NCBI GenBank assembly: GCA_030150085.1
Contig: JASLGJ010000121.1
Location: forward strand, 1 to 6,011
DNA: 6,011 bases
Direction: 5' to 3'
From: Candidatus Elarobacter sp.
GTDB lineage: Bacteria; Vulcanimicrobiota; Vulcanimicrobiia; Vulcanimicrobiales; Vulcanimicrobiaceae
Of this stretch, positions 1-5,551 are shown in pieces; the first letter of the stretch is position 1; each line of letters starts with the position of its first letter. The translations under genes were made by a program, and so were the position numbers. The notes below the pieces were generated by a model. The model saw only the letters and a program-made list of their open reading frames with translations, was not told where the DNA came from and made no database searches.

Positions 1-1256
1 CGGGTCGCGTAGGCGGCGACGTCGTCGACCGCGCGGCCGGCGGCGCGCAGCAGGGCCGGCAGCGTGTCGCGCGCGTCGCGGGCGCGGTAGAGCAGGATGC
101 GGTCGCCCGCGCGCGCGCGCGACAGGAGTGCCTGGGCGACCGCTTCGCCGACGTACTGGGTCGGGATCAGGTCGGCGCGCATGCCGTGCGCGGAGAGCGC
201 CTCGGCGGTCTTCGGCCCGACCGCGGCGACCCGCACGCCGCCCAGCGCGCGCGCGTCGCGGCCCAGGCCGCGCAGCACGTCGAAGAACGCGTCGACGCCG
301 TTGCGGCTGGTGAACGCCACCCAGCCGTAGTCGCGCACGCGCGCGACCGCGTCGTGCGCGGCGCGCGGGTCGTCCGGCGGTCCGAGCGCGATGGTGGGGG
401 CGAGGACCGGCTCGGCGCCGACCTCGTACAGGCGCAGCGCGACGTCGTCGGCCTGGTGCGCCGGGCGCGTCACCAGGACGCGCTTGCCGAACAGCGGCTG
501 GGCGTCGAACCAGCGGATGCGCTCGCGCTCGCGCACGACGTCGCCGACCACCACGATGGCGGGCGCGCCGATACCGCTGCGCTCGACCTCGGCGACGATC
601 GTGTCGAGCGTGCCGGTCACCGTCTGCTGCGTCGGCTTGGTGCCTTCGCGCACGATCCCGACCGGCGTGTCGCCGTCGAGCCCATGGCGCCGCAGCTCGC
701 CGACGATGCCGGCCAGGTTGCCCATCGCCATCAGGAAGATCGTCGTCGCCTTGCGGTTGGCGAGCTTGGCGAAATCGAGCGACGAGTAGCCCTTGGTCGG
801 GTCCTCGTGGCCGGTCGCGATCGTGAACGACGTGTTGTGGTCGCGGTGCGAGACGGGGATGCCGGCGTAGGCCGGCGCGGCGATGGCCGACGTGATGCCG
901 GGGACGATCTCGAACGGCACGCCCGCCTCGCGCAGCGCCTGCGCCTCCTCGCCGCCGCGGGCGAACACGAACACGTCGCCGCCCTTGAGCCGCACGACCT
1001 GCTTGCCCGCCAGGCCCAGGCGCACGATCAGCGCGGTGATCTCGTCCTGGGTGAGGGTGTGCGCGCCGGCCTTCTTGCCGACGTAGATCTTCTCGCAGTC
1101 CGGCGGCGCCAGGCCGACGATCGCGCTCGAGGCCAGGTAGTCGTAGACCAGCACCTCGCAGCGGGCGAGCGCGCGCGCCCCCTTGAGCGTGAGCAGGCCG
1201 GGATCGCCCGGGCCCGCGCCGACCAGCCAGACCTTGCCGGCCGCGCGCTGCGTCAC
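1..1256 (-). CDS. cobA-hemD: Uroporphyrinogen-III C-methyltransferase fused to uroporphyrinogen-III synthase (CobA-HemD), 3' end cut by window edge
   Basis: Predicted bifunctional cytoplasmic enzyme. The HemD part would close hydroxymethylbilane to uroporphyrinogen III; the CobA (SUMT) part would methylate it with S-adenosylmethionine to precorrin-2, the entry to siroheme and cobalamin. The frame is open for 418 codons and leaves the window at position 1; about 90 more residues would be expected. SUMT domain, about residues 1-250: GAGPGD near 13-18, VLVYD 35-39, RLKGGD 89-94, RGGEE just after, PGITSAIAAPAYAGIP from 119. HemD domain from about 258: VLVTRP 260-265, FTSRNGV 315-321, AVGPKTAEAL from 345, ILLYRARDARD from 387, and AYAT at the edge, matching the family's AYRT-like strand. 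The GTG start shares GTGA with the hemA stop, lies 12 residues before the GAGPGD loop, and has no clear Shine-Dalgarno, so coupling to hemA is likely. Two positions depart from the usual GGDPFVFGRGGEE pattern (Pro to Val, Gly to Ala). The CobA-HemD order is a well-known fusion. Family assignment is very secure; activity is inferred. Confidence 0.95.
   Translation of the reverse strand, partial: MTQRAAGKVWLVGAGPGDPGLLTLKGARALARCEVLVYDYLASSAIVGLAPPDCEKIYVGKKAGAHTLTQDEITALIVRLGLAGKQVVRLKGGDVFVFARGGEEAQALREAGVPFEIVPGITSAIAAPAYAGIPVSHRDHNTSFTIATGHEDPTKGYSSLDFAKLANRKATTIFLMAMGNLAGIVGELRRHGLDGDTPVGIVREGTKPTQQTVTGTLDTIVAEVERSGIGAPAIVVVGDVVRERERIRWFDAQPLFGKRVLVTRPAHQADDVALRLYEVGAEPVLAPTIALGPPDDPRAAHDAVARVRDYGWVAFTSRNGVDAFFDVLRGLGRDARALGGVRVAAVGPKTAEALSAHGMRADLIPTQYVGEAVAQALLSRARAGDRILLYRARDARDTLPALLRAAGRAVDDVAAYAT
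108..121. repeat. (CG)7 simple repeat inside the HemD domain
   Basis: Fourteen bases of uninterrupted alternating C and G. They encode part of an Arg/Ala-rich stretch just before the ILLYRARD strand of the HemD domain. Such a tract can slip in replication or sequencing, and a change of one unit would shift the frame; the frame here is intact on both sides. In DNA this GC-rich it may simply be a by-product of Arg and Ala codons. Confidence 0.6.
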
Positions 1257-2590
1257 TCCGGCGATTCGTCGTCGCCCGCCGCGCCGGCCGGCGCGAAGAG
1301 CGCGTCGGCCGTGCGGGTCCGCAGCTCGAACAGCTCGTCGAGCATCTGGGCGTGGGTCAGCGCCTCGGCGCGGTTCTCGACCGCCTTGTCGCGGATCTTG
1401 GTGATCGCGCTGTGCAGCAGCTTGGAGACGATGGTGAGCGACATGCCGGTGACGAGCATCCGCTCGCGCTCGGTGAGTTCCGGGCAGCGCGCGAAGAGCC
1501 GCTCCAGCTCGCTCTCGCGGATCGCCTCGGCCTTGCCGACCAGCGAGGCGATCACCGGCACCGCCACGCGCGACTGGTACCACTGCTGAAAGCGCTCGGT
1601 GTGCTCGGCGATGATCTCCTCGACCAGCGGGATCGCCTCGCGCCGCCGCTCGAGCGTCACGTCGACCACGTCGCGCAGGCCGTCCACGTCGACCAGCCCG
1701 ACGCCCGCGATGCGGGTCACCTCGGGGTCGACGTCGCGCGGGACCGCGATGTCGACCAGGAACAGCGGGCGCGCGGGCCGGGCCAGCATCGCCTCGGCGA
1801 CGTTGCCCGGCGTGACGATGAAGTGCGAGGCACCGGTCGAGGTCACCACCACGTCGGCCGCTTTGAGCGCGCTGACCAGGCCCGGCATCTCGGCCACCCG
1901 CGCCACGTCGCCCAGCTCGCCGGCGATGGCTTGAGCGCGCTTGTGCGAGCGGTTGAGCAGCACGATCTCGCCCGCACCCTCGGCCTTGAGCCGGCGCGCG
2001 GCCAGGCCGCCCATCTTGCCCGCCCCGATCACCAGCACGCTCTTGCCGCTCAGGCCGCCGACGTGCCGCTTGGCGAACGCGACGGCCGCCGTCGCGAGCG
2101 AGGTCGACTCGCCCGAGATCGCGGTCTGCGAGCGGGCCGCCTTGCCGGCTTCGAGCGCTTCGCGGAAGAGCGTGTGCAGGGTCTTGCCCAGCGAGCGCGC
2201 GCGCTGCGCCTGGACGTAGGCGTCCTTGACCTGGCCCAGGATCTCGGCCTCGCCGATCAGCATGGAGTCCAGCCCCGTGCTGACCCGGAACAAGTGGTCG
2301 ATGGCCTGCCCGCCCAGCAGCGTGTACATGTACGACTCCATGTCGTTCACGTCGCCGTGGCGGAAGTTGTTCAGGAAGGCCTTGATCTGGGTGACGCCGA
2401 CCTCGTAGTCCTCGAGCTCGGCGTAGATCTCCAGCCGCCCGCAGGTCTGCAGCATCAGCGCCTCGCGCACGGCCTCGTAGTCGCGCAGCGCGATCAGGGC
2501 CTCGCCCATCCGCTGGGGCGGGAAGGCGTGGCGCTCGCGTACGTCGACCGGCGCGGTGTGGTGCGAGAGGCCCAGGCAGACTAGCGGCAC
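1253..2590 (-). CDS. hemA: Glutamyl-tRNA reductase
   Basis: NADPH-dependent reduction of glutamyl-tRNA(Glu) to glutamate-1-semialdehyde, the committed step of the C5 route. The 445-residue protein is of normal length. N-terminal catalytic domain, about 1-155: LGLSHHTAPVDVRE at 6-19, the nucleophile Cys50 in LQTCGRLEIY, His99 in DHLF, and GLDSMLIGEAEILGQVKDAY at 106-125. The NADPH domain has GAGKMG at 190-195, then LLNRS and VDIAVPRDVDPEV. The C-terminal helical dimerisation domain contains MSLTIVSKLLHSAITKIRDKA-type sequence. Cys50 and His99 fall at the same numbers as in E. coli HemA. The GTG start overlaps the hemL end by 10 bases and has a GAGG 7 bases upstream, and the protein then begins directly at the conserved LGLSHHTAP block; a longer reading into hemL would be shadow sequence. 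The residue after Cys50-Thr49 context is Gly51, where most relatives have Asn (TCNR), a mild oddity. HemA and HemL are known to interact to protect the unstable semialdehyde, so tight coupling of the two genes makes sense. Confidence 0.97.
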   Translation of the reverse strand: MPLVCLGLSHHTAPVDVRERHAFPPQRMGEALIALRDYEAVREALMLQTCGRLEIYAELEDYEVGVTQIKAFLNNFRHGDVNDMESYMYTLLGGQAIDHLFRVSTGLDSMLIGEAEILGQVKDAYVQAQRARSLGKTLHTLFREALEAGKAARSQTAISGESTSLATAAVAFAKRHVGGLSGKSVLVIGAGKMGGLAARRLKAEGAGEIVLLNRSHKRAQAIAGELGDVARVAEMPGLVSALKAADVVVTSTGASHFIVTPGNVAEAMLARPARPLFLVDIAVPRDVDPEVTRIAGVGLVDVDGLRDVVDVTLERRREAIPLVEEIIAEHTERFQQWYQSRVAVPVIASLVGKAEAIRESELERLFARCPELTERERMLVTGMSLTIVSKLLHSAITKIRDKAVENRAEALTHAQMLDELFELRTRTADALFAPAGAAGDDESPE

Positions 2591-3873
2591 GCGTAGACCT
2601 CGCCCAGCGCGTCGTCGGCCGCCGCCACCGTGCGGTCGATCTCGGCCTCGCTGTGGACCGTGGACACGAACCCGGCTTCGAACTGGGCCGGGGCGAAGTA
2701 GACCCCGCGCTCGAGCATGGCGTGGAAGAACCGCCCGTACAGCGCGGTGTCCGAGGTCTTGGCGCTCGCCAGATCCGTCACCGGGCCGTCCGTGAAGAAG
2801 AAGCCCATCATCGAGCCGGCCGCGGCGACCGTGTGGGGCACGCCGCGGCGGCGGAACACGTCTGCCATCCCGGAGGTGAGACGCGTCGCGAGCCGTTCGA
2901 GATGCGCGTAGGTCTCCTGCGACAACTGGCGCAGGGTCGCGATGCCGGCCGCCATCGCGAGCGGGTTGCCGCTCAGCGTGCCGGCCTGGAAGATGTCGCC
3001 GTCGGGGGTGAGGCGGTCCATGATGTCGGCTCGCCCGCCGAAGGCGCCGACCGGCAGCCCGCCGCCGATCACCTTGCCCAGCGTGGTGAGGTCGGGCAGC
3101 ACGCCCTCGCGGGCCTGCACCCCGCCCAGCGCGACCCGAAAGCCGGTCATGACCTCGTCGAAGACCAGCAGCGCGCCGTGGTCGCGGGTCAGCGTGCGGA
3201 GCGCGTTCAGAAACCCGGGCTGGGGGAGCACGAAGCCCATGTTCCCCACGTAGGGCTCGACGATGACGGCCGCGATCTGGCCCGGGTTCTGCTCGAAGGC
3301 CGCGCGCACCGCGGCGGCGTCGTTGTAGGGCACGATGATCGTGTCGCGCGCGGTGCCGACCGTCACGCCCTTGGAGTCGGGGACACCCATCGTGAGCGCG
3401 CTGGAGCCGGCGCTGATCAGGAAGGCGTCGGCCGAGCCGTGGTAGCAGCCGGCGAACTTGACGAACTTCTCGCGCCCGGTGAAGCCGCGCGCCAGGCGGA
3501 TCGCGTTGGCGGTGGCCTCGGTCCCCGAGGAGCAGAAGCGGACCTTCTCGACCGACGGGACGGCGGCCACGATCAGGCGGGCCAGCTCGGTCTCGTACTC
3601 GGTCGGGGTGCCGTAGGACGTGCCGCGCCCGGCCGCCGCGCGGATCGCCTCGACCACCAGCGGGTCGGCGTGGCCGAGGATCATCGGCCCCCACGACAGG
3701 ACGTAGTCCAGGTAGCGGTTGCCGTCGACGTCGGTCAGGTACGCGCCCTGCGCCTCGCGCACGAAGACCGGCGTCCCGCCGACCGCCTTGAAGGCCCGCA
3801 CGGTCGAGTTGACCCCGCCCGGGATGACCTGCTTGGCCGCCGCGAAGGCCCGTTCCGAACCGCTCCGGTTCAC
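2581..3873 (-). CDS. hemL: Glutamate-1-semialdehyde 2,1-aminomutase
   Basis: Pyridoxal-phosphate enzyme of aminotransferase class III that moves the amino group of glutamate-1-semialdehyde to give ALA; cytoplasmic, usually a homodimer. The 430 residues match the usual length of about 425-430. Visible marks: IPGGVNSTVRAF at 17-28, DVDGNRYLDYV at 48-58, SSGTEAT at 115-121 (cofactor phosphate loop), YHG at 144-146, IVEPYVGNMG near 204-213, FDEVMTGFR at 238-246 with the PLP-binding Asp239, and the Schiff-base Lys267 in TLGKVIGGGLPVGAFGG. SGNPLAMAAG follows later. The chosen GTG start shares GTGA with the stop of the MobA-like gene, has only a weak AGG 7 bases upstream (3881-3883), and gives the typical N-terminus with SERAFAAAKQVIPGG. 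A longer in-frame extension to 4503 is out-of-frame translation of the neighbour and lacks any conserved sequence. The TEAT loop continues with ANAIRLARG, where many homologues have MSAIRLARG; this should not affect function. Its product is the substrate of HemB upstream in the operon. Confidence 0.97.
   Translation of the reverse strand: MNRSGSERAFAAAKQVIPGGVNSTVRAFKAVGGTPVFVREAQGAYLTDVDGNRYLDYVLSWGPMILGHADPLVVEAIRAAAGRGTSYGTPTEYETELARLIVAAVPSVEKVRFCSSGTEATANAIRLARGFTGREKFVKFAGCYHGSADAFLISAGSSALTMGVPDSKGVTVGTARDTIIVPYNDAAAVRAAFEQNPGQIAAVIVEPYVGNMGFVLPQPGFLNALRTLTRDHGALLVFDEVMTGFRVALGGVQAREGVLPDLTTLGKVIGGGLPVGAFGGRADIMDRLTPDGDIFQAGTLSGNPLAMAAGIATLRQLSQETYAHLERLATRLTSGMADVFRRRGVPHTVAAAGSMMGFFFTDGPVTDLASAKTSDTALYGRFFHAMLERGVYFAPAQFEAGFVSTVHSEAEIDRTVAAADDALGEVYACR
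2598..2601 (-). promoter_or_regulatory. Shine-Dalgarno site for hemA
   Basis: GAGG on the minus strand, 7 bases before the GTG at 2590-2588. It lies inside the last codons of hemL. It decides the start: with it, translation begins immediately before the conserved N-terminal block of glutamyl-tRNA reductase, and a GTG initiator becomes believable. Confidence 0.6.
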
Positions 3874-4559
3874 GCGGACGCCTGCGGCGGCGCGCCCGAG
3901 CCGCTCAGCGCGGGCCGGAGCGCGGCATAGTCCTGGGGCGTGTTGACGTTGGCCAGCGCGCGGTCGTCCTCGGGCACGGAAACGAACTTCGCCTTCAGGC
4001 GCTCGATCACCAGCCGCAGCGCGCCCTCGCCGCCGAGCAGCACCGGCAAGCCCTCGCGCAGGAACGCCTCGCGGCGGTAGAGCGCGGCCAGCGGCTCGAT
4101 CCGCCGCCCCGCCTCGTCGTGCGCGGGCACGACCGCTTCGAGCCCCGCGGTGCCCGCACCGAGGGCTGCGCCCGCGTCGGCGGTGAGGTGCGCGGCGAGG
4201 CGGTCGACGAACGCGGCGTCGACGAACGGCGCGTCGCCCGCGCAGGCGAACACCCACTCCGTGCGCATCTCGCTCATGGTCGAGAGTAGGCCGGAGAGCG
4301 GGCCGCGCCGGGTCCAGCGGTCGACCACCATCGGCGCGTCCAGCGCGGCGTCGATCTCCGCCGGCAGCGCGCCCTTGGCCGAGATCCAGGTCTCGCGCCC
4401 GGGCGAGACGTTGCGGTAGACGCGCACCAGCATCGGCACGTCGCCCGCGTCCAAGAACAGCTTGCCGGGCAAGCGCGTCGCCTCGCCGCCGGCCAGGATG
4501 CACACGCCGATCCCGGGTTGCTCGGTTCGGCCATGCTGGGATAGAGGTCGGTCGGTCAT
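3870..4559 (-). CDS. MobA-like nucleotidyltransferase of unknown substrate within the heme operon
   Basis: A 229-residue single-domain protein of the MobA-like NTP-transferase (GT-A fold) family. Members join a nucleotide to a phosphorylated acceptor, for example GMP to molybdopterin. Visible: the N-terminal nucleotide loop ILAGGEATRLPGK at 21-33, GPLSGLLSTM at 86-95, the metal-site motif CAGDAPFVD at 106-114, EPLAALYRREAF at 155-166, and the C-terminal NVNTPQDYAAL at 204-214, the last two very typical of MobA. The loop from Arg29 to Lys33 spans four residues, shorter than the RMGGVDK loop of E. coli MobA. The ATG start shares ATGA with the hemB stop and has no clear Shine-Dalgarno, so coupling to hemB is likely; the stop shares GTGA with the hemL start. 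About 16 residues precede the conserved strand. No molybdenum-cofactor gene is nearby. Alternatives are molybdopterin guanylyltransferase, a CobY-like enzyme for the cobalamin nucleotide loop (CobY belongs to the same fold family), or an unknown sugar or cofactor nucleotidyltransferase. The family call is firm, the substrate is not known, so I give no gene symbol. Confidence 0.82.
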   Translation of the reverse strand: MTDRPLSQHGRTEQPGIGVCILAGGEATRLPGKLFLDAGDVPMLVRVYRNVSPGRETWISAKGALPAEIDAALDAPMVVDRWTRRGPLSGLLSTMSEMRTEWVFACAGDAPFVDAAFVDRLAAHLTADAGAALGAGTAGLEAVVPAHDEAGRRIEPLAALYRREAFLREGLPVLLGGEGALRLVIERLKAKFVSVPEDDRALANVNTPQDYAALRPALSGSGAPPQASA

Positions 4560-5551
4560 CGCGTTCGGGTGAGGTAGTCTTTCGCGAAGTAGGTGATGAT
4601 GATGTCGGCGCCGGCGCGGGCCAGCGCGGTCAGCGTCTCGTCGACCGCGCGCTCCTCCTCGATCCAGCCGCGCTCCGCGGCGGCCTTGATCATCGAGTAC
4701 TCGCCGCTGACGTGGTACACCGCGACCGGCAGGTCGGTCATCCGGCGCACCTGGTAGAGGACGTCGAGGTACGCCATCGCCGGCTTGACCATCACCACGT
4801 CGGCGCCTTCCTCGATGTCGAGCCGCACTTCTTTGAGCGCCTCGCGCGCGTTGGCGGGGTCCATCTGGTAGGTGCGGCGGTCGCCGAACGAGGGCGTCGA
4901 CTCGGCCGCCTCGCGGAACGGGCCGTAGAACGCCGAGGCGTACTTGGCGGCGTACGACATGATCGCGGTCTTGCTGAAGCCGGCCTCGTCGAGCGCGGCG
5001 CGGATCGCGGCCACCCGGCCGTCCATCATGTCGCTGGGCGCGACGACGTCGATGCCCGCCTCCGCGTAGGTGACCGCGGTACGCGCCAGCACGTCGAGCG
5101 TGCGGTCGTTGTCGACGTCGCCGCCGTCGTCGAGGATGCCGCAGTGGCCGTGGTCGGTGTACTCGCAGTTGCACAGGTCGGCGATCACCAGCAGGTGCGG
5201 CAGCGCGGCCTTGATCGCGCGCGCGGCGCGCTGCACCACCCCGTTGGGGTCGTGGTTGGCCGTCGCGACGGCGTCCTTGTCGGCCGCGTCGGGGATGCCG
5301 AACAGCAGCACCGCGCGCACCCCCGCGGCGTCCAGCTCGCGGCACTCCGCCACGACGGTGTCGGCGGAGTAGCGGCTCACCCCGGGCATCGAGGAGAGCG
5401 GCTGCACGATCCCGCTCCCGGCGACGACGAACAGCGGCTGGACCAGGCCCTCGCGGTTGATCCGGGTCTCGCGCACGAGCCCGCGCATGGCCGGGCTGGA
5501 GCGCAGCCGGCGCGGGCGGTTCACGATGGGGGTGCGCTGGGCGACGTTCAT
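4556..5551 (-). CDS. hemB: Porphobilinogen synthase (delta-aminolevulinic acid dehydratase)
   Basis: Condenses two ALA molecules to porphobilinogen; a cytoplasmic TIM-barrel enzyme, usually octameric. The 331 residues match the usual 320-340. It opens with RPRRLRSSPAMRGLVRET at 12-29, then PLFV at 39-42 and SMPGVSRYS at 54-62. The metal site is the cysteine type: Cys127, Cys129 and Cys137 in DLCNCEYTDHGHCG, so a zinc-dependent enzyme is expected rather than the aspartate-rich magnesium type. APSDMMDGR follows at 171-179. The two active-site lysines are Lys203 in SYAAKYASAFYGPFR and Lys256 in VMVKPA. YHVSGEYSMIKAA and ITYFAKDYL occur near the C-terminus. The ATG start shares ATGA with the stop of the preceding hemC-type gene, and a GGAG lies 8 bases upstream, giving a good ribosome site in addition to coupling. 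The stop overlaps the next gene by ATGA. No oddity in key residues. Confidence 0.98.
   Translation of the reverse strand: MNVAQRTPIVNRPRRLRSSPAMRGLVRETRINREGLVQPLFVVAGSGIVQPLSSMPGVSRYSADTVVAECRELDAAGVRAVLLFGIPDAADKDAVATANHDPNGVVQRAARAIKAALPHLLVIADLCNCEYTDHGHCGILDDGGDVDNDRTLDVLARTAVTYAEAGIDVVAPSDMMDGRVAAIRAALDEAGFSKTAIMSYAAKYASAFYGPFREAAESTPSFGDRRTYQMDPANAREALKEVRLDIEEGADVVMVKPAMAYLDVLYQVRRMTDLPVAVYHVSGEYSMIKAAAERGWIEEERAVDETLTALARAGADIIITYFAKDYLTRTR

Noticed and set aside
186..1589. A 467-codon open frame on the plus strand, opposite cobA-hemD and hemA
   Set aside because: It is rich in Arg, Ala, Asp and Val without conserved motifs, and it lies opposite two clear enzymes. In GC-rich DNA the codon bias of a real gene opens the antisense frame.
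1352..2584. Long plus-strand open frame opposite hemA
   Set aside because: Low-complexity Arg/Ala/Asp/Leu sequence, no recognisable domain, mirrors hemA codons; a shadow frame.
2591..3694. N-terminal extension of hemA through the hemL region
   Set aside because: The extra residues are hemL read in another frame, Arg-rich and unconserved. The GTG at 2590 with GAGG upstream begins at the conserved HemA N-terminus.
2653..3930. Long plus-strand open frame opposite hemL
   Set aside because: Same composition pattern, His/Arg/Ala/Gly-rich, with no motif or ribosome site; a shadow of hemL.
3874..4503. N-terminal extension of hemL into the nucleotidyltransferase gene
   Set aside because: The sequence is a frame-shifted reading of the MobA-like gene; HemL proteins are about 430 residues and need no such domain.
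4560..5345. N-terminal extension of the MobA-like gene through hemB, as a fused protein
   Set aside because: The upstream residues are hemB in another frame. The ATG at 4559 overlapping the hemB stop gives a normal-size MobA-like protein.
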